This document shows positions 28,258 to 36,623 of a stretch of DNA of 38,367 nt, one piece after another. The notes under the pieces are model-generated. The model was not told where the DNA came from. It saw nothing but the letters and a program-made list of their open reading frames with translations, and did no database searches. A program made the translations under genes and the position numbers. The first letter of the stretch is position 1. Each line of letters opens with the position of its first letter. The DNA is from Thiocapsa sp. GTDB lineage: Bacteria; Pseudomonadota; Gammaproteobacteria; Chromatiales; Chromatiaceae. Where the stretch lies: the NCBI RefSeq assembly GCF_022340925.1, contig NZ_JAJDNA010000121.1, positions 1 to 38,367 on the forward strand, read 5' to 3'.

Positions 28258-28700
28258 ACGAGTTTGTGATTGCGCTCGGCTGGGCCGGACTCTTCGCCCC
28301 CATGGCCCTGGGTGCGATCGGCAGCGTCATCGGCTGTGCGGTGGCCGGGCAGGCGGCGATCGGGGCCATGGTGGACACCGAATCCGGCTACGGACGTTAC
28401 ATCGGCGTGTCGGTGATGCCCTCCTCGCAGGTCATCTACGGGATCGTCATCATGTTCAGCCTGCAGCGTGAGGTCACGCCGCAGAGCGCCCCCGCACTCT
28501 TCGGGATCGGGCTCCTGGCGGGTCTCGCGCTGCTCTTCTCCGCCATGCGCCAGGGCCAGGCGTGCGCCTCGGCGATTCACGCCAGCAAGACCAAGCCAGA
28601 GATCTTCGGCCTGTCGCTCGCACCCGCGGCGATCGTGGAGGGTTTTGCGGTATTCGCCTTCGTCTTCGCGCTGGTGCTGGCCGGCGGGATCCCGGAGTGA
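28254..28700 (+). CDS. V-type ATPase subunit K (proteolipid), Na+-type ligands
   Basis: A 148-residue four-helix proteolipid made of two hairpins. Only the second hairpin has the ion-binding carboxylate, Glu129 (APAAIVEGFAVF); the first has Gln59 (PSSQVIYG). Compared with Na+-binding NtpK of Enterococcus hirae (Thr64, Gln65, Tyr68, Gln110, Glu139), the equivalents here are Ser58, Gln59, Tyr62, Gln100 and Glu129, and the Gln-Glu spacing of 29 is identical. This is the full side-chain set for Na+ coordination, so the complex is a good candidate for a Na+-translocating ATPase. The gene overlaps subunit I by 4 bp. Confidence 0.93.
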   Translation: MNEFVIALGWAGLFAPMALGAIGSVIGCAVAGQAAIGAMVDTESGYGRYIGVSVMPSSQVIYGIVIMFSLQREVTPQSAPALFGIGLLAGLALLFSAMRQGQACASAIHASKTKPEIFGLSLAPAAIVEGFAVFAFVFALVLAGGIPE

Positions 28701-28707
28701 GTCCAAG

Positions 28708-29433
28708 ATGACCGACAGCCGCGACACCATAACCGGAGAGGAAAAGCGCGCGCTCAAGGGCCTGGCCTCCTCCGGCGTCGAGGCCCTGATCGAGCGCCTG
28801 CGCGACGAGGGTGTGCAGGCCGGCCAGGCCGAGGCGCAGCGGATCGAGGGGGAGGCGCGGCGCGAGGCCGCGCGCATCATCCGTGAGGCCGAGGCGCGTG
28901 CCACGGCCATCCGCGAGACCGCCCAGCAGGAGGCGGACGCGCTTAGACAGGGCGGTGAGGACGCGCTGCGTATCGCCATGCGCGACACCGTGCTGCGCCT
29001 GAAGGCCGAGCTCTCTGATCGCTTCGGCGACGAGGTGAAACGCCTGATCGCCGCCAAGCTGGAGCAGGAGGCGTTCCTCGAGCGGCTGATCCTGGAGGTG
29101 GCGGCCCGCGCCCGCGCCGAGGCCGGGGTCGACGCGGGGCAGGCGGTCGAGATCCAGCTGCCGAAGGCGCTGGTGAGTCCGGACGAGCTTCGGCGCAACC
29201 CGCTGGAGCTGCGCGAGGGCTCGCTGTCGCATTTCGTCCTCTCGCTGGCAGGCAATATCCTCGCCGCGGGCGTGACCTTCGGGGTCGCGTCCGGATCGGG
29301 CGACAAGGGGATCCGCCTCTCGCTGAAGGGCCAGGACGTCCATATCGACCTGACCGACGAGACGATCACGGCTACCCTGCTCGCACACCTGCAGCCGCGC
29401 TTTCGAGCGATCCTCGAAGGCATGGTGCGATAG
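28708..29433 (+). CDS. V-type ATPase subunit E (peripheral stalk)
   Basis: A 241-residue peripheral stalk subunit. The first part is a long charged helix with alanine-rich heptads (AQRIEGEARREAARIIREAE), and the C-terminal domain (FGDEVKRLIAAKLEQEAFLE onward) ends in the ARLxxRFRxIxEGM-like tail LQPRFRAILEGMVR. This architecture is that of bacterial V-type E subunits. The frame is open upstream into subunit K, but ATG 28708 gives the proper N-terminus. The gene sits 7 bp after K; in most bacterial V-type operons E is the first gene, not the fifth. Confidence 0.85.
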   Translation: MTDSRDTITGEEKRALKGLASSGVEALIERLRDEGVQAGQAEAQRIEGEARREAARIIREAEARATAIRETAQQEADALRQGGEDALRIAMRDTVLRLKAELSDRFGDEVKRLIAAKLEQEAFLERLILEVAARARAEAGVDAGQAVEIQLPKALVSPDELRRNPLELREGSLSHFVLSLAGNILAAGVTFGVASGSGDKGIRLSLKGQDVHIDLTDETITATLLAHLQPRFRAILEGMVR

Positions 29434-29449
29434 ACGAGGTGCGGGGACC

Positions 29450-30160
29450 ATGGCGTACCCCGATCGCTACGCGATGCTCCTGAGCTCGCTGCCCTATCAC
29501 GGCCCCCTCTTCGGCGCGAAGCAGACCCCCTTGTCGCGTATCCGCCTCAACCAGCGCCTGGCCCTGCTGGATCCGCTCGAGGCCGAGTGGCTGCGCGACG
29601 CCCGCAGACTGCTCGAGTGGGCGCAGCAGGAGCCGGAACACACCGACGCCGAGGCCATCATGCGGGCGAAGCGGCTGATCGACGGGATCGCAAGCCCCTT
29701 CATCCGGGATCTGGTGACCTGGCGCCTCGAGCTGCGCACCCTGGTGGCCGCCCTGCGGCGGCGGCACCGGGGCGAGCCCGCGCCGCGCGACCCGCGCTGG
29801 GGTTTCGGTCGCTGGCTGATCCGGATCAGTGGGCACTGGAACGAGCCCGACTTCGGTCTCGCGGGCGCCTTTCCCTGGCTGCCGGAAGCGAAGCGCCTGC
29901 TGGATCGCGGGGCCTCGGTGGAGCTCGAGCGCCTCCTGCTGGGTGCGGTCTGGAGCCACCTGGAGCGCGTGAGCGACGGCCACTACCTGGATTTCGAGGC
30001 CATCGTCATCTATGTCCTGCGCTGGGACATGATCGCGCGCTGGACCAAGTACGACGGCGAGGAGGCGGCGCAACGCTTTGACGGGCTGGTGGAGAAGGCG
30101 CTGTCGGCGGTTGAAGGTCTCCATCTCCCCGCCGTCGGTCCCCAGCCGGAACGAGCGTGA
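29450..30160 (+). CDS. DUF2764 protein, likely V-type ATPase C-like subunit
   Basis: A 236-residue protein of the DUF2764 family, encoded in bacterial V-type ATPase operons (Chlamydiae, Bacteroidetes, spirochaetes) next to subunit E, where no ordinary subunit C is found. The start MAYPDRYAMLLSSLPYHGPL with SSLP is typical, followed by mostly helical sequence with WRLELRTLVAALRRR and a C-terminal YVLRWDMIARWTKYDGE. It probably takes the role of the C subunit that links the rotor or stator to the ring. It starts 16 bp after E. Confidence 0.8.
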   Translation: MAYPDRYAMLLSSLPYHGPLFGAKQTPLSRIRLNQRLALLDPLEAEWLRDARRLLEWAQQEPEHTDAEAIMRAKRLIDGIASPFIRDLVTWRLELRTLVAALRRRHRGEPAPRDPRWGFGRWLIRISGHWNEPDFGLAGAFPWLPEAKRLLDRGASVELERLLLGAVWSHLERVSDGHYLDFEAIVIYVLRWDMIARWTKYDGEEAAQRFDGLVEKALSAVEGLHLPAVGPQPERA

Positions 30161-30359
30161 GGAGGCGCTGAACCGATCGGGGCCTCCCGCGGCAGACGGG
30201 ATGGGGCCATGCTCAGCTGCGGAAGCGGCTGAAAAAAAGGAACGGCGAGACCGCGTTGTGCCGTTCCATGCCGATTGGTGGCAGGGATGGGCAAGAGATC
30301 AGCGTCCATCAGCAACGAGCGACCGACGGGCGGACGTCGGCGCCCCATTGGATCCAGTC
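30161..30359. other. long gap inside the V-type operon
   Basis: About 200 bp, the longest gap in this operon. It contains a perfect 8-bp inverted repeat, GGAACGGC at 30239-30246 and GCCGTTCC at 30260-30267, preceded by a run of seven A at 30231-30237. The reading frame of subunit A is open through it, but the translation is not family-like. It may mark the scar of the rearrangement that put A after DUF2764, or hold an internal promoter. Confidence 0.45.
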
Positions 30360-32303
30360 ATGGCAAGACACCCGACGCGAGACAGACATCGCCGCAAGCC
30401 GAAGGCCGAGGGCCGGCATCCAGAGGCAGGGGGGCTCCCCCAAGCACAGGGCCCCACCAAGCCCTCGGACGACGCCTCGACACCCGTGCCGCCGCCCGAC
30501 CAGATCGACACTCTGGCGCGCGTGGTCTCGGTCCAGGAGAGTCTCGTCACAATCGAGGCCGGTCGGGAAAGAGGCGCGCGCCGGCCTCTGATGAAGAACG
30601 AGGTGGTCTTCATCCGGCCCCGGCGCATACCCGCAGACGGCCGGCAGGAGCAGCTCAAGGCCGAGGTCCTGCGGGTGCGCGGCGAGACCGCGGACATCCA
30701 GGTCTTCGAGGACACGAGGGGCGTCTCGATCGGCGATCCGGTCGAGCAGACCGGTGAGATGCTGTCGGTCCTGCTCGGCCCCGGTCTGCTCGGTCAGGTC
30801 TACGACGGGCTGCAGAGCCCACTGGACAAGGTCGCGCTCGACCATGGCATCTTCCTGCCGCGCGGCGTCGATGTCGAGCCGCTGGATCAGGAGCGCAAGT
30901 GGTCCTTCGTCCCGGCGGTGCAGCAAGGGGCGCGGCTGCGCGCCGGCAGCCTGCTCGGCACCGTGACCGAGGGCCGTTTCATGCACAAGATCATGGTGCC
31001 CTTCGACCAGACCGGCGACGTCGAGGTCACCTGGGTCCAAGACGGCACCGTCACCTGCAATACGCCGGTGGCGCGAATCCGCGACGGGCGGGGTCACGAG
31101 CGCTCGCTCGACCTCACCCGACGCTGGCCGGTGCGCCGCCCGCTCACCGAGCAGATGCTGCGTGAGCGCACTGCCGAGCGGCTCTATCCCCGGGAGCCCA
31201 TGATCACCACCCTCCGGCTGATCGACACCTTCTTCCCGATCGCGCGAGGCGGAACCGCCTGCATCCCGGGGCCCTTCGGGGCCGGGAAGACCGTGCTGCA
31301 GCATCTGCTCGCGAAGCACTCCGCGGTCGACATCGTGATCATGGTCGCCTGCGGCGAGCGCGCCGGCGAGGTCGTCGAGACGATCAAGGAGTTTCCTCGG
31401 CTCACCGATCCGCGCACCGGCGGATCGCTGATGGACCGCACCGTCATCATCTGCAACACCTCGTCCATGCCGGTCGCCGCGCGCGAGGCGTCCATCTACA
31501 CCGGCATCACCGTCGGCGAGTACTACCGCCAGATGGGTTACCAGGTCCTCCTCCTGGCTGACTCCACCTCGCGCTGGGCTCAGGCGATGCGCGAGACCTC
31601 GGGCCGACTGGAGGAGATCCCCGGCGAGGAGGCCTTCCCGGCCTACCTGGAGTCGGCGATCCGCAGTGTCTACGAGCGGGCGGGGCTGGTCCGCACCGGC
31701 GACGGGACCACCGGCAGCCTGACGATGATCGGCAGCGTCTCGCCGGCCGGCGGCAACTTCGAGGAGCCCGTGACCCAGGCCACGCTCGGCACCGTGAAAA
31801 GCTTCCTCGGCCTGTCCTACGACCGCGCCTACAAACGCTTCTACCCGGCGATCGACCCACTGATCTCCTGGTCGCGCTACCTCGATCAGCTGGCACCCTG
31901 GTACGCCCACCACCTTGATCCCGCCTGGACCGATCGGGTGACCGCGCTGAAGGACCTCCTGGTGCGCGGCGACGGCGTCCAGCAGATGATGCAGGTCACC
32001 GGCGAGGAAGGCATCACCACCGAGGACTATGTCGTCTGGCTCAAGGCCAGCTTCCTCGACATGGTCTTCCTCCAGCAGGACGCCTTCGACCCCGTCGACG
32101 CATCCGTCCCCATGGAGCGGCAACGGTTCAGCCTGGACCGCCTCTGGGGGATCATCGAGCAGGATCGCGACTTCCCGGACAAGGCCGCCGCGCGCCACTA
32201 TTTCAACAAGCTCACCGGGCTGTTCAAGAACTTCAATTACGCTGCCCCGGACTCGCCCGACTACGCGCGCCTGCTCGGCGAGATCGATGCGGTGTCCGCA
32301 TGA
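30360..32303 (+). CDS. V-type ATPase subunit A (catalytic)
   Basis: The catalytic A subunit, 647 residues from ATG 30360. Walker A is GPFGAGKT at 304-311 with Lys310. The catalytic Glu is in VACGERAGEVVETIKEFP, and LLLADSTSRWAQAMRE carries Walker B. The family-specific bulge domain (GRFMHKIMVPFDQTG region) and the C-terminal FNYAAPDSPDYARLL complete it. The beta-barrel begins at about residue 49 (IDTLARVVSVQE), so the first 48 residues form a basic, proline-rich extension that may be real or may reflect a later start such as GTG 30486. It is the last gene of the operon, whereas it normally precedes B. Confidence 0.92.
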   Translation: MARHPTRDRHRRKPKAEGRHPEAGGLPQAQGPTKPSDDASTPVPPPDQIDTLARVVSVQESLVTIEAGRERGARRPLMKNEVVFIRPRRIPADGRQEQLKAEVLRVRGETADIQVFEDTRGVSIGDPVEQTGEMLSVLLGPGLLGQVYDGLQSPLDKVALDHGIFLPRGVDVEPLDQERKWSFVPAVQQGARLRAGSLLGTVTEGRFMHKIMVPFDQTGDVEVTWVQDGTVTCNTPVARIRDGRGHERSLDLTRRWPVRRPLTEQMLRERTAERLYPREPMITTLRLIDTFFPIARGGTACIPGPFGAGKTVLQHLLAKHSAVDIVIMVACGERAGEVVETIKEFPRLTDPRTGGSLMDRTVIICNTSSMPVAAREASIYTGITVGEYYRQMGYQVLLLADSTSRWAQAMRETSGRLEEIPGEEAFPAYLESAIRSVYERAGLVRTGDGTTGSLTMIGSVSPAGGNFEEPVTQATLGTVKSFLGLSYDRAYKRFYPAIDPLISWSRYLDQLAPWYAHHLDPAWTDRVTALKDLLVRGDGVQQMMQVTGEEGITTEDYVVWLKASFLDMVFLQQDAFDPVDASVPMERQRFSLDRLWGIIEQDRDFPDKAAARHYFNKLTGLFKNFNYAAPDSPDYARLLGEIDAVSA

Positions 32304-32433
32304 GGCTTGAACGGCCGCGGCAGGATCCAGGGCGCAGCGCGCCGACCTCGGCACGCGTAACCGCCCGGGGGGCGGGCTCGGCCACGGCCCCGACATCAGG
32401 CCCCGGTGCCCGATTCCCGGGCCCCGGCCCGGA

Positions 32434-32868
32434 TCAGGTGACGAGGGTGACGGGGCGATGTGCGTTGCGCAGCACCGCGTCGGAGACGCTGCCGATGAAG
32501 AGCTTCCGCACCTGGCCGAGACCGCGGCGGCCCATGACGATCAAGGCATCGGTGGCTTCCGCTGCCGCGACGATCTCCTCGCGCGGCTCGCCCCAGACGC
32601 TCTTCTCCTCGACCTCCAGTCCCTCGGTATTCATGGCCGCGCGCGCCTTGGCGAAGGCGGCGACCGCCGAATCGTGGCTGATCGACTCGACGCGCTCGCG
32701 CGGCAGATGGGCCATCCCCATGATCTCGTTGCTGGTGGGCGAATAGACATGGAGGAGCTGGAGGGGGGAGTTCGTCGCGCGTGCCAGATCCGCACCGAAG
32801 GTCGCCGCGCGAGCGGAGCTTTCGGACCCGTCCACCGGGACGATGATGAGGTTGTAGTGTGAAACCAT
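32434..32868 (-). CDS. Universal stress protein UspA family
   Basis: A 144-residue single-domain universal stress protein. The start YNLIIVPVDGSESSARA and the ATP-binding loop GRRGLGQVRKLFIGSVSDAV (G-x2-G-x9-G-S) are present, with the last strand HRPVTLVT. The intact loop predicts the ATP-binding UspA subclass. It converges on the V-type ATPase operon and is divergent from hdeD, a common stress-gene pairing. The 130 bp after it, towards subunit A, are G+C-rich with hairpin potential but without a T run. Confidence 0.92.
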   Translation of the reverse strand: MVSHYNLIIVPVDGSESSARAATFGADLARATNSPLQLLHVYSPTSNEIMGMAHLPRERVESISHDSAVAAFAKARAAMNTEGLEVEEKSVWGEPREEIVAAAEATDALIVMGRRGLGQVRKLFIGSVSDAVLRNAHRPVTLVT

Positions 32869-33111
32869 GATGGTCGATCTCCTGCGAGGGAATGGATTGA
32901 TTCCCGCCTTATCCTACAGGCTCTCGACCGGCGCGAGACGCCTCGGCTTCGGAAGGCGGTACCATAAGGGTCGCGGCTATCATGATGACATTGCGTCGTC
33001 ATGTCATGACCGGCTCGACCCGCGTATGCTTGGCACTGCGGCAGCGGCGGTTTCGATCACCGCGCAGCCCGTCTGCAATGAGAGACCCTACACATCCAGA
33101 GGAGAACAAGC

Positions 33112-33723
33112 ATGCCAAACGACCTGGAGACCCTTACTCCGTCCGCACCACATCCGCTGTTCGGCGAGCTCAGCAGGAACTGGGGGTGGCTGCTCGCCTT
33201 CGGCGTCCTCTCCATCATCCTCGGGACCATCGGCCTGGGGATGACCTTCGGCCTGACGCTGGCCAGCGTCCTGTTCTTTGGCGTCCTCCTCGTCGTCGGC
33301 GGCACCTTTCAGCTGGTCGAGGCCTTCAAGTGCAGGGGTTGGAAGGGCATTCTCTGGCATGCCCTGATCGCGCTCCTGTACGTCGCAGCCGGGCTGCTGA
33401 TCGCTGTCAACCCGGTTCTCGCCTCCGCAACCCTGACGCTCGCGCTGGCGGGCGTCCTCATCGCCGTGGGGCTCACTCGGGTCATCCTCGCCATTCAGCA
33501 CCGGGCTCAGACGGGGTGGGTCTGGCTGCTGCTCGCGGGTCTGATCTCGATTGCACTGGGTGCCATGATCATCGCCAAATGGCCCGCATCCGGCCTCTGG
33601 GTGATCGGGTTGTTCGTCGCGATCGAATTGATCTTCAACGGCTGGTCCTATCTGTTCGTCGCGCTGGCTGCGCGGCGCGCCGGCAAGCTCGAGCGCGAGG
33701 ACACCTCCGGGATCGCGGCCTGA
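33112..33723 (+). CDS. HdeD/DUF308 family membrane protein
   Basis: A 203-residue membrane protein with six helices, of the HdeD family (DUF308). In E. coli, HdeD is part of the acid-stress fitness island, though its mechanism is unknown. Pairs of helices alternate with short loops in the usual three-repeat layout: NWGWLLAFGVLSIILGTIGL, then HALIALLYVAAGLLIAVNP and TGWVWLLLAGLISIALGAM. A GAGGAG site precedes ATG 33112. The 243 bp between it and the divergent uspA hold the promoters of both genes. Confidence 0.88.
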   Translation: MPNDLETLTPSAPHPLFGELSRNWGWLLAFGVLSIILGTIGLGMTFGLTLASVLFFGVLLVVGGTFQLVEAFKCRGWKGILWHALIALLYVAAGLLIAVNPVLASATLTLALAGVLIAVGLTRVILAIQHRAQTGWVWLLLAGLISIALGAMIIAKWPASGLWVIGLFVAIELIFNGWSYLFVALAARRAGKLEREDTSGIAA

Positions 33724-33763
33724 GCTCGCAGACCGGACAGCGCAGAGCGATTCGAGCCGCGCC

Positions 33764-33802
33764 GACGCGAAGGGCCTGCGGGCCCCTCGTGACCTTCGCG
33801 TC
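33764..33802 (+). terminator. hairpin downstream of hdeD
   Basis: GACGCGAAGG (33764-33773) pairs perfectly with CCTTCGCGTC (33793-33802), and the loop holds a smaller GGCC/GGCC helix. It begins 41 bp after the hdeD stop. There is no T tract, so termination would be Rho-assisted or the structure may only stabilise the 3' end. The remaining 220 bp before the next gene show nothing recognisable. Confidence 0.45.
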
Positions 33803-34022
33803 CTCGGACACAGCGACTCCGGGCACACTGGGAGGCGCCTGTGCCTGCCCGATGGCGTCGGCGCGGTTTCCGCCGCCACGCGCCTGGGCAGGGCCGGACG
33901 GTCCGCTGCCACTCGCAGCGCCTCCGCGTCCCCGTCGCTGCCGAACAGAAGATGGCAGCCTCCTCGCATCGCATCAAGCGTGAGGGGTACGCACGCACAC
34001 CCCACGAACCCTGCAAGCAACC

Positions 34023-34955
34023 ATGACGTCTGAAAGGTTGAGCTTCACCATCCTCGGCACGGGGGCCTTGGGCGGGTTCTACGGATCACGGCTGATGCAG
34101 GGCGGATCCGCTGTCCGATTCATCGCGCGCAGCGACGTCGGTCACATCCGTCGCCACGGGCTGCTGGTCGACTCCCCGCTTGGGTCCCGGCATCATTTTC
34201 CGGTCGAGGTCTATCACGCCTCGGATCGGATTCCCGCGAGCGACGTCGTGTGTGTCGCCCTGAAGACGACGGAGAATCACCGCCTCGCGGAGCTGCTGCG
34301 ACCCTTGATCCGTGATGGGACCCTCGTCCTCAACCTCCAGAACGGTCTGACGATGGACGAGGAGTTGGGCGAGACGTTCCCAGAGGCACGGATCATCGGC
34401 GGCGTCTGTTTCCTTTGCTCGAACAAGGTCGGCCCAGGACACATCGTCCATCTGGACTATGGGTCGGTCGGCCTCGCCCCGCTCGATGAACGTGACCGGC
34501 CCCACCTCGCCCGCCTGATGCAGGCCTTCTGCGCGGGTGGGATCGAGGTCGAGGCGCTGCCTTCGCTGTCCCACGCCCGCTGGCGCAAGCTGGCCTGGAA
34601 CATCCCATTCAACGGCCTGTCGGTGGTGCTCGGCGCCGACACGGACGTGCTGATGGCCGATCCGGATTCCAGACGACTCGCGGAACGGCTCATCGACGAG
34701 GTCGCTCAAGGCTCGGAGGCCTGCGGCTGCCCCTTCGAGGACGGCTTCGTGCCCCACCTCATCGGGCTCACGGAGAAGATGACACCCTACGCACCGAGCA
34801 TGCGCCTGGACTATCTCGCCAGACGCGAGCTGGAGATCGAGTACATCTACCGCCGTCCGCTTCGCGAGGCGGCCGGACGGGGCCTGCACCTCCCGGCGAT
34901 CGAAACCCTCGCCGACCAGCTGAGCTTTCTCGACCGTCGGAATCGCGGCGGTTGA
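34023..34955 (+). CDS. Ketopantoate reductase family protein (PanE/ApbA-like)
   Basis: A 310-residue NADPH-dependent oxidoreductase of the ApbA/PanE family, which reduces 2-dehydropantoate to pantoate in coenzyme A synthesis. The dinucleotide motif GTGALGGFYG lies at 12-21. The catalytic lysine is Lys189 in RWRKLAWN. NGLTMDEELGETFP (108-120) carries the Asn-Gly pair of the active site, and the C-terminal domain includes PYAPSMRLDYLARRELEIEY, typical of the family. Many genomes hold several paralogues with other or unknown substrates, so I withhold the gene name. It starts a likely operon with the two genes that follow. Confidence 0.88.
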   Translation: MTSERLSFTILGTGALGGFYGSRLMQGGSAVRFIARSDVGHIRRHGLLVDSPLGSRHHFPVEVYHASDRIPASDVVCVALKTTENHRLAELLRPLIRDGTLVLNLQNGLTMDEELGETFPEARIIGGVCFLCSNKVGPGHIVHLDYGSVGLAPLDERDRPHLARLMQAFCAGGIEVEALPSLSHARWRKLAWNIPFNGLSVVLGADTDVLMADPDSRRLAERLIDEVAQGSEACGCPFEDGFVPHLIGLTEKMTPYAPSMRLDYLARRELEIEYIYRRPLREAAGRGLHLPAIETLADQLSFLDRRNRGG

Positions 34956-35039
34956 TCCGGCCAGGACTCACGGGCCGGCGGTCCCGAGGATCCCCTCGGC
35001 CCATTGACCGACAGGATGTGCTTGGCCAATCTGTGCCAC

Positions 35040-36623
35040 ATGAACGCAGCCGCGACTGACCGTCCAAGCCGCGCGGCCCTCGCCGGCAGGGTCGCGCGCG
35101 GCCTGCTCGCGCAACTGATGAGCGCAGCGGACGGCTATCGACTGGTTGCCTGGGTATTCGTGCGCCTGCTCGCCCTGGTCTATCTCGCTGCCTTCACCTC
35201 GCTTGCGGTTCAGATCGAGGCCCTGGCCGGCAGTCAGGGGATCTATCCGATCGCCGAGCAGCTGGCCTCGGCGGCCGAGGCCCACGGTGATCTGCGCCAT
35301 CTACTCTATCCATCCCTGTTCTGGCTGGCATCGGGGGACGCCGCGCTGCTCGCAGCGGGCTGGGGCGGCGCGGTCCTCGCGCTCCTGCTGTTGATGGCTC
35401 CCTGGCTACCATGGAGGCACATCGAGCTCCCGGTCCTGATCCTGCTTTACCTGCTCTATCTCTCCCTTTACCACGCGGGCCAGTTCTTCACCAATTTCCA
35501 GTGGGACTACCTACTCCTGGAGACAGGCTTCCTCGCTATCCTGCTGCCCGGCGGGTCGCGTCTCGTGGTGTGGCTCTTCCGCTGGCTGCTGTTTCGTTTG
35601 CGGTTCGAATCCGGACTCTCCAAGATCCTCAGCGGGGATGCGGGCTGGCGCGATCTCACGGCGCTCGAGACCTACTTTGAAACCCAGCCGCTGCCACATG
35701 TCGGCTCCTGGTACGCCAACCAGCTCCCCGACTGGCTCTTGCGTCTGGGCACCGGGGGAACCCTGGTGGTCGAGCTGGTCGTGCCTTTCTTCATCTTCCT
35801 GCCACGTCCCTGGCGCCTCGTCGCCGCCTGGGTGACCATCCTCTGGCAGGTCCTCATCATCCTGACCAGCAATCACAACTTCTTCAACCTCTTGACGATC
35901 GTCCTCTGCCTCTTCCTGCTCGACGATCAGGCGATCGCACGAGTCGTCCCCAAGCCTTGGCAGCGGCGGGCCTTCAGCGGTCCGCTGCTGCCGCAGCGGC
36001 CACGACGGTGGATGGCGGCGACGGTCCTGAGCCTTGCGCTGGTCCTGATCCCGGCAAGCCTGATCGCGGGCGCCGAGCTGGTCACCGCTCGGGCGGTCGG
36101 ACCCATGAGCGGCTGGGTCAGGGGGCTCAACGGTTTCCGCGTGGCCAACCGCTATCACGTCTTCCCCACCGTCGAGCGGGAGCGGATCGAGCTACAGATC
36201 GAGGCCAGTGCCGACGGCCGGCACTGGCAGGCCCTGGACTTCCGCTATCGCCCCGACGACCCGTCACAGGCCCCGCGTTTCGTGGTACCGCATCAGCCGC
36301 GCGTGGATTGGATGCTCTGGTTCACACCCATGAGTCCGCTCTTTCTCGACTGGCTCGATCGCTTTCTCAACCGGCTGCTGGAGGCCTCGCCCAGCGTCAC
36401 TGGTCTGCTCGAGCATCCGCCGACGGGCGCGGAGCGCCCTCGCCTCCTGCGGGTCCTGGTCTATCGCTACCGATTCAGCACCCGGCGGGAGCGCTCGGCG
36501 AGCGGCCGCTGGTGGCAGCGCGAGGCGTTGGGGCCCTTCTATCCACTCCCGGTCACCGGCTCGCGACCCGATGGGCACTGGGACGCCGCGAACCCGGCAC
36601 CGGGCAATTCACCACGACCATGA
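35040..36623 (+). CDS. Lipase maturation factor family membrane protein
   Basis: A 527-residue membrane protein of the lipase maturation factor (LMF/DUF1222) family. About seven to eight hydrophobic helices run to residue 345. They include the family hallmark FFTNFQWDYLLLETGFLAIL and the loop RLRFESGLSKILSGDAGWRD. A soluble C-terminal domain follows (FRVANRYHVFPTVERERIEL, then HQPRVDWMLWF). In vertebrates LMF1 helps fold secreted lipases in the ER; the bacterial role is unknown. The start is uncertain: ATG 35016 or a TTG at 35004 are also possible. Its stop overlaps the next gene by 4 bp. Confidence 0.85.
   Translation: MNAAATDRPSRAALAGRVARGLLAQLMSAADGYRLVAWVFVRLLALVYLAAFTSLAVQIEALAGSQGIYPIAEQLASAAEAHGDLRHLLYPSLFWLASGDAALLAAGWGGAVLALLLLMAPWLPWRHIELPVLILLYLLYLSLYHAGQFFTNFQWDYLLLETGFLAILLPGGSRLVVWLFRWLLFRLRFESGLSKILSGDAGWRDLTALETYFETQPLPHVGSWYANQLPDWLLRLGTGGTLVVELVVPFFIFLPRPWRLVAAWVTILWQVLIILTSNHNFFNLLTIVLCLFLLDDQAIARVVPKPWQRRAFSGPLLPQRPRRWMAATVLSLALVLIPASLIAGAELVTARAVGPMSGWVRGLNGFRVANRYHVFPTVERERIELQIEASADGRHWQALDFRYRPDDPSQAPRFVVPHQPRVDWMLWFTPMSPLFLDWLDRFLNRLLEASPSVTGLLEHPPTGAERPRLLRVLVYRYRFSTRRERSASGRWWQREALGPFYPLPVTGSRPDGHWDAANPAPGNSPRP

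Noticed and set aside
30225..30240. Seven-A run as a programmed frameshift site
   Set aside because: It lies outside any supported coding sequence, upstream of the A-subunit start, and there is no downstream frame that would be gained.
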